Source of the DNA: Cupriavidus sp. WKF15
GTDB taxonomy: Bacteria; Pseudomonadota; Gammaproteobacteria; Burkholderiales; Burkholderiaceae
Reading direction: 5' to 3'
Assembly (NCBI RefSeq): GCF_029278605.1
Contig: NZ_CP119573.1
Coordinates: 1,984,001-2,048,000 of the forward strand
Length of the DNA: 64,000 bases
The position numbers and the translations under genes are program-made. Shown here in pieces: positions 25,495 through 33,120 of the stretch (positions are counted from its first letter, which is position 1; the number at the start of each line of letters is the position of its first letter). The notes beneath the pieces were generated by a model. The model was given only the letters and a program-made list of their open reading frames with translations, had not been told where the DNA came from and ran no database searches.

Positions 25495-26373
25495 ATGCGC
25501 AATCTCGATGAAGAGACCATTACCCAGGCGGTACTGGCACGCAACGTCGACATGAAGGACCGCCGGTTCAAGGAGATCATGACCAGCCTTATCCAGCACC
25601 TGCACGCATTTGCCAGGGAAGTGCACCTGACCGAGGAGGAGTGGGCCGCCGGTATCCAGTTCCTGACGGATGTGGGCCAGACCTGTAGTCCGACCCGGCA
25701 GGAATTCATCCTGCTGTCCGACACGCTCGGCCTGTCCACGCTAGTGACGGCACAGAACCACCGCAAGCCCCGCGGCTGCACCGAGGCCACGGTGTTCGGG
25801 CCGTTCTACGTCGATGACGCGCCCGATTACGAGCTCGGCGCCGACGTGGGCAACGGCATGGCAGGCGAGCCTTGCTATGTCAGGGGCCAGGTCCGGAGCA
25901 TCACGGGCGAGGCAGTGCCTGGCGCAAGGATGGAAGTCTGGCAGGCCGACGCCGAAGGGTTCTACGACGTGCAGAACCCTGAGCGCACCGAAGCCCAAGG
26001 GCGGGGCACGCTGCATGCCGATGCGTCGGGGCATTACCGCTTCAAGACGATCGTGGCCGAGTGTTATCCGATCCCGCACGACGGCCCGGTCGGACGCATG
26101 CTCGACGCCATGGGGCGGCATCCCTGGCGTCCGGCGCACCTGCATTTCATGATCTCGGCGCCCGGATACGAGACGCTGGTGACGCATGTATTCCGCGACA
26201 GCGACACCTATCTCGATTCCGACACGGTGTTCGGCGTACGTTCGTCGCTGGTGGCGGACTGGATCCGCCATGAGGCCGGCACGACCCCCGACGGCAGCCA
26301 GGCCGACAAGCCGTTCTACACGCTCGATTTCGACTTCGTGCTCAACCCCGCCAGCCCGTCCCGGGCCGCCTGA
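25495..26373 (+). CDS. Hydroxyquinol 1,2-dioxygenase (intradiol)
   Basis: The 292-residue non-heme Fe(III) enzyme has the ligands Y157 (EGFYDVQ), Y191 (AECYPIPHDGPVG), H215 and H217 (WRPAHLHF), and the N-terminal helical dimerisation domain (residues 1-90). FGPFYVDDAP, the PHDGPVG loop and the length match hydroxyquinol dioxygenases rather than catechol enzymes. These cleave benzene-1,2,4-triol to maleylacetate, the substrate of the reductase encoded at 16451-17524. I chose the ATG at 25495, 8 bp after AAGGAG; a GTG at 25486 overlaps that ribosome site. Confidence 0.92.
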   Translation: MRNLDEETITQAVLARNVDMKDRRFKEIMTSLIQHLHAFAREVHLTEEEWAAGIQFLTDVGQTCSPTRQEFILLSDTLGLSTLVTAQNHRKPRGCTEATVFGPFYVDDAPDYELGADVGNGMAGEPCYVRGQVRSITGEAVPGARMEVWQADAEGFYDVQNPERTEAQGRGTLHADASGHYRFKTIVAECYPIPHDGPVGRMLDAMGRHPWRPAHLHFMISAPGYETLVTHVFRDSDTYLDSDTVFGVRSSLVADWIRHEAGTTPDGSQADKPFYTLDFDFVLNPASPSRAA

Positions 26374-26387
26374 ACAGGAAGCAAACC

Positions 26388-26690
26388 ATGCTCTACGTAT
26401 TCCACATGATCGATAAACCGGGCGTGAGTGCGTTGCGCCTGCGTGTGCGACCGGACCACAAGACCTACCTGCGCGCTGTGGCGGACCAGATAGCGTTCGC
26501 CGGACCGTTGTTGGCCGAGGATGGCGAGACGATGGTCGGCAGCCTGTTGGTGATCGACTTCCCCTCCGTCGAAGCGGCGCGCCGCTGGCTGGCCGAAGAG
26601 CCGTTTACGGTCGCCGGCGTCTATGCCGCCAGTTCGGTCCACGCCTTCGAGAACATGTGGCCGCAGCGGACCGGGTTCCCGGCGTCCTGA
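26388..26690 (+). CDS. YciI-family protein
   Basis: A 100-residue ferredoxin-like alpha/beta barrel protein of the YciI family. The conserved histidine-aspartate pair is in FHMIDKPG, followed by LRPDHKTYL-like text, GPLLAEDGETMVGS and the motif DFPSVEAARRWLAEEPF. Some relatives dehalogenate chloromuconolactones or isomerise lactones in aromatic degradation, so a role after ring cleavage is reasonable. It lies 14 bp after the dioxygenase in the same operon. The function is not proved by sequence. Confidence 0.85.
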   Translation: MLYVFHMIDKPGVSALRLRVRPDHKTYLRAVADQIAFAGPLLAEDGETMVGSLLVIDFPSVEAARRWLAEEPFTVAGVYAASSVHAFENMWPQRTGFPAS

Positions 26691-26744
26691 ACCCGTTCCA
26701 GTCCACTTAGGCAACGAGAAAAGGCATCAGCCAAGGAGGCAATT

Positions 26745-27134
26745 TTGCCTGTCGTCAAACATATCGTGATGTGGAACCTGCGCGGCGAAAGCGAAGGCGA
26801 GAAGCGCGATGCCATCGCACGGCTCAAGGGCGCGTTCGAAGGCCTGCGCGGCAGAATTCCCGGGCTGCGCCATCTGGAGATTGGCGTCGACCAGAGTCGA
26901 GTCGACTATGCCTGCGACGTGGTGCTCTATTCCGAATTCGATTCGTACGGCGCGCTGCAGGCCTACGCAAACCACCCGGAGCACCTTCGTGTCAAGTCGG
27001 AGCTTGGCGATCTGAGGATTGCCAGGTACCAGGTGGACTACGACGGGGCAGGGCAGCACGCCAGCCACCGCCTCCATTCGCCTGAGCGTGGCATCGATCG
27101 ACAAACAGAATCATTTGAGGGAGACAGACCTTGA
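26745..27134 (+). CDS. Dabb (stress-responsive alpha/beta barrel) protein
   Basis: This small dimeric ferredoxin-like protein has the Dabb pattern VVKHIVMWNLRGES, then a helix, FEGLRGRIPGLRHLEIG, and YACDVVLYSEFDSYGALQAYANHPEH. It starts with TTG at 26745, 5 bp after a strong AAGGAGG, which decides the start. Dabb proteins occur in aromatic and polyketide pathways, where some catalyse cyclisation or ring changes. The C-terminal 25 residues are polar and overlap the TTG of the next gene, so they may be a poorly conserved tail. The role is unknown. Confidence 0.8.
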   Translation: MPVVKHIVMWNLRGESEGEKRDAIARLKGAFEGLRGRIPGLRHLEIGVDQSRVDYACDVVLYSEFDSYGALQAYANHPEHLRVKSELGDLRIARYQVDYDGAGQHASHRLHSPERGIDRQTESFEGDRP

Positions 27135-28132
27135 GAGTCGCCGTTGCGGGGTTAGGATGGTGGGGCAAGCAGATCGTCAGCTCCTTGAGCAAAAGCGAAA
27201 AATTCAGCGTGGTCGCTGCCGTTGATCCGATGCCAACGGACGAGGCCCGGCAGTTCGCGCAACAGCATGGCATGGAGCTCGCTGTCGACCTGGCGGAGGT
27301 GCTTGGGCGAGGCGATATTGAAGGCGTGATCCTGGCAACGCCGCACCGGCTGCATGAACAGCAGGCACTGTCGGCGCTGGAAGCCGGCAAGCATGTCTTT
27401 TGCGAGAAGCCGCTGGCCATGACCGCGGCGGGTGCGCAGCGCATCGTCGATGCGAGCGCGCGCCAGGGCAAGGTACTCGGTGTCGGGCACGAGCGGCGCT
27501 TCGAGCCCGCCATTGCCGAAGTCATGCGCATGGTGCGCGCCGGCGAGCTGGGCCAGCTGTTGCATATGGAGGCCAACGTCAGCCACGACCTGTTCCGCAA
27601 GCTCGACCCCTCCAACTGGCGCCTGGACCGCAAGCACGCGCCGGCAGGCATGATGACCGCGGTAGGGATTCATGTCACCGACATCTTTGTCGCGCTGGCC
27701 GGCGCTGCCAGCAGCGTGCGCGCACGCACTGAATCGCTCGTCCTCGCCGAACCCGTGCGTGACTTCACCACCGCCACAATCGCCTTTGACTCCGGTGTCC
27801 AGGCCACCATCAGTTTCCTGTCCGTTACCCCTTTCCATGGTCGCATCGCAGTGTTCGGCGACAAGGGCTGGGTTGAAATCGTATCGGAAGGAAATGTCGA
27901 CCAGGGCCTTCCCACCCACCTGACATATTGCCGGGGTACCGGCGTCCCGCGCACGACACGCACCTTTGACGCCATCGATGCGGTACTGGCGAATTTCGAG
28001 ACCTGGGCGGATGCCGTGGCGGGACGGGTCAAGTATCCGTTCATCGCAGCGGAGTTGGTGGAGAACATCCGATTGTTCGAGGCCATCGTGCAGTCGAGCG
28101 AAAACAGCGGCGAGACTGTGGTCCTCCGCTAG
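27131..28132 (+). CDS. Gfo/Idh/MocA-family oxidoreductase
   Basis: A 333-residue NAD(P)-dependent dehydrogenase with the Rossmann loop VAVAGLGWWGKQIVSSL. The family marker CEKPLAMTAAGAQRIVDA follows, and the C-terminal substrate domain has FRKLDPSNWRLDRKHAPAG and TAVGIHVTD. It starts at TTG 27131 (TTGAGAGTC), overlapping the Dabb stop by 4 bp, with GAGGGAG about 9 bp upstream. Members oxidise or isomerise polyols, sugars and inositol-like rings. In this operon it could prepare an imported cyclic polyol-like compound for aromatisation, an inference from the RbsABC-type importer. Confidence 0.88.
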   Translation: MRVAVAGLGWWGKQIVSSLSKSEKFSVVAAVDPMPTDEARQFAQQHGMELAVDLAEVLGRGDIEGVILATPHRLHEQQALSALEAGKHVFCEKPLAMTAAGAQRIVDASARQGKVLGVGHERRFEPAIAEVMRMVRAGELGQLLHMEANVSHDLFRKLDPSNWRLDRKHAPAGMMTAVGIHVTDIFVALAGAASSVRARTESLVLAEPVRDFTTATIAFDSGVQATISFLSVTPFHGRIAVFGDKGWVEIVSEGNVDQGLPTHLTYCRGTGVPRTTRTFDAIDAVLANFETWADAVAGRVKYPFIAAELVENIRLFEAIVQSSENSGETVVLR

Positions 28133-28162
28133 GCACTGCGTCAATACTCTGGAGAACTTCCA

Positions 28163-28687
28163 ATGACCATCCATACGAATGAGGCGCTTGTGCCGCGCGC
28201 GTTTAACCATATCGGGCTGACCGTGCCCGATATTGACCGGGCCATCGCCTGGTATGGCGCTGTGTTCGGGTTCCAATTGATCTACCGGCGCACGATTGAA
28301 CGCAGACCGGAGGTGCCGGAAGTGGGCGAGATCTTCGGGCAGCGATTCGAAAAGGCATACCAGGCCCATCTGGTGACCGCCAACGGCGTGGGGCTGGAAC
28401 TGTTCCAGTTCATCGTTCCTGCAGTTGAGGCGCGTGACGAGACTTTCACGTACTGGCGACCGGGCGTGTTCCATCTTTGCTTTACCGACCCGGACCTCGA
28501 AGGCCTGGCGGGGCGGATCGTTGCCAACGGTGGCAAGCAGCGTACCAAGGTCTGGACCTTCCTGCCGGGACGGCCCTACCAGTTGGTCTACTGTGAAGAC
28601 TGCTTCGGCAACGTCATCGAGGGTTTTTCGCATTCCTACGCCGAAGTATTTTCCAATATGCCTGGCTGGCACGGCGCGGAGCAATGA
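28163..28687 (+). CDS. VOC-superfamily (glyoxalase/dioxygenase-type) protein
   Basis: The 174-residue protein has two beta-alpha-beta-beta-beta modules. Metal-ligand positions are seen as the histidine in FNHIGLTVPDID, the glutamate in GLELFQF, the histidine in GVFHLCFTD and the glutamate in GNVIEGFSHS. This arrangement fits lactoylglutathione lyase-like and epimerase-like VOC enzymes; extradiol dioxygenases are usually larger. It is the last gene of the hydroxyquinol operon, 30 bp after the oxidoreductase, and is followed by a terminator. The reaction is unknown. Confidence 0.83.
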   Translation: MTIHTNEALVPRAFNHIGLTVPDIDRAIAWYGAVFGFQLIYRRTIERRPEVPEVGEIFGQRFEKAYQAHLVTANGVGLELFQFIVPAVEARDETFTYWRPGVFHLCFTDPDLEGLAGRIVANGGKQRTKVWTFLPGRPYQLVYCEDCFGNVIEGFSHSYAEVFSNMPGWHGAEQ

Positions 28688-28700
28688 AGCGCGGCTCGAT

Positions 28701-28717
28701 TTCGCTCGGCGAGCGAA
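28701..28717 (+). terminator. Rho-independent terminator of the hydroxyquinol operon
   Basis: TTCGCTC-GGC-GAGCGAA is a perfect 7-bp stem 13 bp after the VOC stop, followed by GTTGATATTT. Confidence 0.55.
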
Positions 28718-28814
28718 GTTGATATTTGAAAGATGACGGCGGGGAGTTCGCATGGTGGACTCCCCGCTGCCTGACATTGATGCTTCTGACAAGGCGCGCA
28801 AGGAAACTTTCCGC

Positions 28815-29441
28815 ATGGCGCAATTCGATCATTGGCGTACCTTTGTACGCGTGGTGGAGTGCGGCTCCTTTGCCAGGGCCGCGCACCAGTTAGGAATTGC
28901 TCGCTCGGCCGTCAGTCGACGCGTGAGCGAGCTTGAAGGCGACCTTGGGGTAACGCTGCTACATCGCAATACGCGCAAAGTAAGCCTGCCCGACGCGGCC
29001 ACCGGCATCTATGAAAGGGCAGCTCGGCTGCTGTCTGACTTCGAAGAGCTCGAGGTAGACGCGGCGGAAAAGACATGCAATTTCCGTGGGCGGATTCGGC
29101 TTGCTGCGCCGCTCAGTTTTACATTGGCGCATGTTCGAACGACTCTGGAGCAGTTTCAACGCAAGCACACGGAAGTGTCGATCGATCTCCATCTTGGGGA
29201 CCATCGGGTCGACATCGTCGGCGAGGCCTTCGATTTCGCCTTGCGTATCGGCACCGAGATGGACGGCGCGATGGTGGCACGGCGCCTATGTTCTGTCCGG
29301 CATATTGTTGCCGCCAGCCCAGAGTACCTCACGCGCCACGGGCCAATCCTCGTGCCAGAGGATCTGAAATCGCACCGGACACTGTGCTATACCAACCGGC
29401 GCAGGCCACAACTCTCCAGCCACGGGCCGCATCCGAGTTGA
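28815..29441 (+). pseudogene. C-terminally truncated LysR-family regulator
   Basis: From the ATG at 28815 (AAGGAAA before it) the product has a complete LysR HTH (MAQFDHWRTFVRVVECGSF, then SRRVSELEGDLGVTLLHRNT) and about two thirds of the effector domain. It stops after roughly 208 residues, where LysR proteins have about 300. Homology seems to end around LCYTNRRRPQL, and the last residues are unrelated. The missing segment contains the second half of the ligand domain, so inducer response is probably lost. A deletion next to the convergent SDR gene would explain this. The open frame also extends upstream to 28752. Confidence 0.7.
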
Positions 29442-29467
29442 ATTGCGGCTCGTGGCAAAGGACTGGC

Positions 29468-30217
29468 TTACAGCTGGCTCATGCCGCCGTCGGCAATGAT
29501 TTCCGTGCCGACGATGAAGGCCGACTCCGGCGCCAACAGATGCAGCACCGTCGAGGCAATCTCAGCCGGCTGGCCGAAGCGGCCCAGCGGGATCTGGCTC
29601 TGGATCTGCGCGGCCGTAGCCGACAGGGTGTCGGCATCGAGGCCCAGCTTTCCATATAGCGGCGTCGTCACCGGCCCCGGGCTGACCACATTGACGCGGA
29701 TGCCCGAGCTGATCAATTCACCCGACAGCGTCTTGGCCAGCGAGATCAGCGCTGCCTTGCTGGCGGCGTACACCGAGGACATCGGCATGCCGATGCGCGC
29801 GTTGATCGAGCCGTTCAGGACGATCGAAGTGCCCGGGTTCAGCAGCGGCAGCAGCGCCTGGATCTGGAAGTACGCGCCCTTCACGTTGGCGTTGAAGGTG
29901 GCGTCCCACAGGGCTTCATCCACATCGGCAACGGCGGCAAATTTGGCAATGCCGGCATTGATGAAGACGGCGTCCAGGCGGATGCCGGCGTCGGTCAGCT
30001 GGCGGGCCAGGTCACGCGCGGCCTGCACGGTGCCGGTTTCGTTGCGGATGGCGAGGGCGTCCTTGCCGAGCGTGGCGCGGGCGGTTTCCAGCGCAGCGGC
30101 ATCACGGCCGGTGATGACCACGCGGCCGCCTTCCTGGGCGAATGCCTGGGCAGCCGCCAGGCCGATGCCGCTATTGCCACCAGTGACCAGAATGGTCTTG
30201 CCTTCGAAGCGATTCAT
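29468..30217 (-). CDS. SDR-family NAD(P)-dependent oxidoreductase
   Basis: The 249-residue classical short-chain dehydrogenase has the cofactor motif TGGNSGIGLAAAQAFAQEGG and the NAG motif INAGIAKFA. Catalytic serine, tyrosine and lysine lie in VLNGSINARIG (position of S) and SSVYAASKAAL (YxxxK). The C-terminus reads SAFIVGTEIIADGGMSQL. Substrate cannot be predicted. It is divergent from the LysR gene at 30331 across a 110-bp intergenic region, the usual layout of a LysR-controlled SDR. GGAGGACATC precedes its ATG. Confidence 0.9.
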   Translation of the reverse strand: MNRFEGKTILVTGGNSGIGLAAAQAFAQEGGRVVITGRDAAALETARATLGKDALAIRNETGTVQAARDLARQLTDAGIRLDAVFINAGIAKFAAVADVDEALWDATFNANVKGAYFQIQALLPLLNPGTSIVLNGSINARIGMPMSSVYAASKAALISLAKTLSGELISSGIRVNVVSPGPVTTPLYGKLGLDADTLSATAAQIQSQIPLGRFGQPAEIASTVLHLLAPESAFIVGTEIIADGGMSQL

Positions 30218-30330
30218 GATGTCCTCCAGTTGGAATAGTTGAACTTGAACAATCGCGTAAAGGCAGTATGGACGCTGGCCTCAGCTTTGCCATACGATTG
30301 ATCCAACGAACATGTTCGAGGGAGTTGTAC

Positions 30331-31248
30331 ATGTTGTCCGAAGACGAATTGGCCCTGCTGGAAGCCATCCGGCAAGCGGGCAGCCTGTCGCGCGCGGCGG
30401 CCAGGCTGGGCAAGGCACCTTCCACGGTGTCGCACGCCGCGCGGCAATTGGAACAGCGCTTCGACGCGCTCCTGTTCGACCGCCGCCGCTACCGCTTGCA
30501 GCTCACGCGAGCTGGCGAGTTGCTCACCGAAGAAGCGGCCAGGCTCGCGCAAGACGTCTTTCGCATCACGCAGCGCGTGCGGCAGGTCGCCAACGGCTGG
30601 GAAGACCGGCTGTGGATCGTCTCCGACGAGTTGCTGGAATTCGAAACACTGATGCCCGTCGTGCATGCCTTCGACGCGTTGGACTCGGGTGTCACATTGC
30701 GCTTTACGCATGAAGTACTGGCCGGCACCTGGGAGGCGCTGCGGGACGGCCGTGGGGATCTGGTCATCGGCGCCACCAACGAGCCGCCCGTCATTCCCAA
30801 GCTGGGGTGGTTCGAACTAGGCGTGATCGAGTGGGTGTTCGCGATCTCCCCTCGGCATCCGCTGGCGGCAGCCCGCGAGCCGCTTACCCGCGAGGACATT
30901 GCCCGGCACCGCGCTGTGGTGGTGGCCGATTCGTCGCGCCTCACCGGGGGGCGCGCCTATGGCATGCTTGGCGGGCAACGCTCCCTGGCCGTGCCGAGCA
31001 TGCGTGCCAAGACTCTTGCCCAGCGTGATGGCCTGGGTGTCGGGTGGCTGCCGCGGCAACGGGTCAACTCGCTGCTGCAGCGCGGCGAACTGGTGGAAAA
31101 GCGCACGGCAGACCCGCGCGAGCCCAACGTGTTGTATGTGGGCTGGCGCGGGGATCATGAAGGCCGTGCCCTGCAATGGTGGCTGGAGCAGCTGCGCAAG
31201 CCACGCCTGGCCAAGCGTCTGGTGTCCGGTATCGACGCGTACGCGTAG
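30331..31248 (+). CDS. LysR-family transcriptional regulator
   Basis: The 305-residue regulator starts MLSEDELALLEAIRQAGSLS, with the recognition region KAPSTVSHAARQLEQRFDAL, then a long effector domain. The frame is open from 30268, but the ATG at 30331 fits the HTH position. It has a weak ribosome site (GGGAG at 30320-30324). The domain FTHEVLAGTWEALRDGRGDLVIGATN resembles regulators of quinone-stress reductases and SDRs (AllS/YhaJ-like). It is divergent from the SDR at 29468-30217 and probably controls it. Confidence 0.87.
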   Translation: MLSEDELALLEAIRQAGSLSRAAARLGKAPSTVSHAARQLEQRFDALLFDRRRYRLQLTRAGELLTEEAARLAQDVFRITQRVRQVANGWEDRLWIVSDELLEFETLMPVVHAFDALDSGVTLRFTHEVLAGTWEALRDGRGDLVIGATNEPPVIPKLGWFELGVIEWVFAISPRHPLAAAREPLTREDIARHRAVVVADSSRLTGGRAYGMLGGQRSLAVPSMRAKTLAQRDGLGVGWLPRQRVNSLLQRGELVEKRTADPREPNVLYVGWRGDHEGRALQWWLEQLRKPRLAKRLVSGIDAYA

Positions 31249-31514
31249 AGGCTGCGCGGCCACGATACGTGCGCATTCGTGCGGGCGTGGGCTGGTGCTC
31301 GATGAGGCCCCGCTGCACCCATGGCGAATCTTGTTCGATCTCATCGCACGACTTCATCGATCCAGCCGCATGTACGTCGCGATATCGTGAACTAGATTCT
31401 AGGCAGACGTCTCCGGCACTCGTGCGGGATTCCGCCCCGGACGGATTCCCGCGGTGCCCGGCACGCTCCCCTGCTTCTTCCGTCATTTGTGACAGAACCC
31501 GGAACTACGCCATC

Positions 31515-31835
31515 ATGACCCAGAACATATCCTTCATTGTCCATCTGCCCGGCAAGCCTGAGTATCGCGACGAACTCGAGGCACGGCTTCTGACTGTGCT
31601 CGATGCCATGTCCGAGGAGCCCGATTTCATCAACACGTACTTGCACCGCTCAGCCGAAGACGATGACACCCTGGTGCTGTATGAGACCTGGGCCTGCAGC
31701 CGCGAGCATTTCCTGTCGCATCACCTGTCGCGCCCCTATAGGCAGAGCTATGAAGCGCTGCTGCCGCGGCTTCTCAAGGCGCAGCGCACAATTGAATTCC
31801 TGACGCCGGTGCGCGAGTATTTGAAGCAGCCTTGA
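31515..31835 (+). CDS. Putative quinol monooxygenase (ABM domain)
   Basis: The 106-residue protein has the antibiotic-biosynthesis-monooxygenase fold. It opens ISFIVHLPGKPEYRDELEARL, has a helix, then DTLVLYETWACSREHFLSHH and KAQRTIEFLTPVREY. Cofactor-free relatives (YgiN, ActVA-Orf6) oxidise quinols. In a region that consumes hydroxyquinol this may supply or protect a quinol, but gene context is loose: it stands alone after the LysR gene and before a terminator-like hairpin. I chose the ATG at 31515; the frame is open further upstream without family similarity. Confidence 0.78.
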   Translation: MTQNISFIVHLPGKPEYRDELEARLLTVLDAMSEEPDFINTYLHRSAEDDDTLVLYETWACSREHFLSHHLSRPYRQSYEALLPRLLKAQRTIEFLTPVREYLKQP

Positions 31836-31845
31836 GTTCCGACGG

Positions 31846-31875
31846 GGCGCCCGGCGCTCCTGCACGGCGGGCGCC
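31846..31875 (+). terminator. Hairpin after the quinol monooxygenase gene
   Basis: GGCGCCCG (31846-31853) pairs with CGGGCGCC (31868-31875) across a 14-nt loop, 11 bp after the stop. There is no clear T-run. Confidence 0.4.
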
Positions 31876-31962
31876 GGTGTCCGGGTATGGCATTTTTCAC
31901 GCAGTTGGACAGGGCCCGGCATACGCGCTCCTGCCAACTGACAATGGATACACAAAATTGCG

Positions 31963-33015
31963 ATGAACCTTACATTCCGCGCAAAGTTTGTCATGCTCGC
32001 GTTATTCGCGGCTTTCACCGCCTCGACCGCCATCCCGGCACCCGCGGACACGGCCAACGTCGGCGACAGCAACGGCCCGGTGTATGGTGCGGAGCTCCAG
32101 GGCTTCGATTATCCGCATCCCGTCCAGACTTATGCATTCACGTCCCAGGGCGACGCCATGCATATGGCCTACATGGACGTCAGACCGTCGCGGGCCAACG
32201 GCAGCACCGTTGTGCTCCTGCACGGCAAGAACTTCTGTGCGGCGACGTGGGATGAAACCATCCGTGTCCTGGCCGAGGCCGGATATCGCGTGATCGCGCC
32301 GGACCAGATCGGCTTCTGCAAATCGACCAAGCCGGCACGCTACCAGTACAGCTTCCAGCAACTGGCCAGGAATACGCACGCCTTGCTGGCGTCGTTGGGC
32401 ATCGAGCGCGCAATTGTCCTCGGTCATTCAACCGGAGGCATGCTTGCCATGCGCTATGCACTGATGTATCCGGACCAGACCCGGCAATTGGTGCTGGTCA
32501 ATCCGATCGGGCTCGAGGACTGGAAGGCCAAGGGCGTGCCGTCGCTGTCGGTTGACCAGTGGTACGCGCGCGAACTCGCGACCAACGCGGACCGGATCCG
32601 CCGCTATGAGCAGGAGACCTATTACGTGGGCCACTGGCGCGCCGAGTACGAACCCTGGGTTCAGATGCTGGCGGGAATGAACCGGGGCCCGGGAAAACAG
32701 CAGGTGGCCTGGAATTCGGCGCTGATCTACGACATGATCTTTACCCAACCCGTGGTTTATGAGCTGGGACAGATCAAGGCCCCGACGCTCCTGCTGATTG
32801 GCGACAAGGACACGACCGCCATTGCCAAGGATGTGGCCCCGGCCGAGGTCAAGGCCAGGATTGGCAGGTATCCGGAGTTGGCGAAGTTCGCCGCGAAGGC
32901 GATTCCGAATGCAACGCTGGTCGAATTTCAGGAACTTGGGCATGCGCCGCAAATGCAAGACCCGGCGGCCTTTCACGAGGCATTGCTGAAAGGACTTGCG
33001 GAGGCTTCTCGCTAG
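31963..33015 (+). CDS. Secreted alpha/beta hydrolase
   Basis: The 350-residue protein begins with a signal peptide (MNLTFRAKFVMLALFAAFTA, likely cleavage near IPAPADT) and is therefore periplasmic or exported. The hydrolase core shows the oxyanion strand TVVLLHGKNFCAATW, nucleophile serine in VLGHSTGGMLAMRYA, acid in LLLIGDKDTTAI and histidine in QELGHAPQM. Close relatives are annotated as esterases, haloperoxidase-like hydrolases or meta-cleavage-like hydrolases; substrate is unknown. It stands alone and faces the rhodanese gene with a hairpin between. Confidence 0.85.
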   Translation: MNLTFRAKFVMLALFAAFTASTAIPAPADTANVGDSNGPVYGAELQGFDYPHPVQTYAFTSQGDAMHMAYMDVRPSRANGSTVVLLHGKNFCAATWDETIRVLAEAGYRVIAPDQIGFCKSTKPARYQYSFQQLARNTHALLASLGIERAIVLGHSTGGMLAMRYALMYPDQTRQLVLVNPIGLEDWKAKGVPSLSVDQWYARELATNADRIRRYEQETYYVGHWRAEYEPWVQMLAGMNRGPGKQQVAWNSALIYDMIFTQPVVYELGQIKAPTLLLIGDKDTTAIAKDVAPAEVKARIGRYPELAKFAAKAIPNATLVEFQELGHAPQMQDPAAFHEALLKGLAEASR

Positions 33016-33027
33016 CGCCGATCCCTG

Positions 33028-33044
33028 GTGGACCTGTGGTCCAC
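33028..33044. terminator. Hairpin between convergent genes
   Basis: GTGGACC-TGT-GGTCCAC is a perfect 7-bp stem between the hydrolase stop (33015) and the rhodanese stop (33121). It could serve as a bidirectional terminator, though it lacks T-runs. Confidence 0.4.
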
Positions 33045-33120
33045 GGGCGAAAGGCTGGCAAGGACGATCGTGGCCATTGAGCGGTAGGTGCGGACGCAGT
33101 CCGCTCCGCCCAGCCAGCTA

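Noticed and set aside
27152..28816. A 554-codon minus-strand frame opposite the Gfo/Idh/MocA and VOC genes
   Set aside because: Both sense genes have clear motifs; the frame spans gene boundaries and has no domain.
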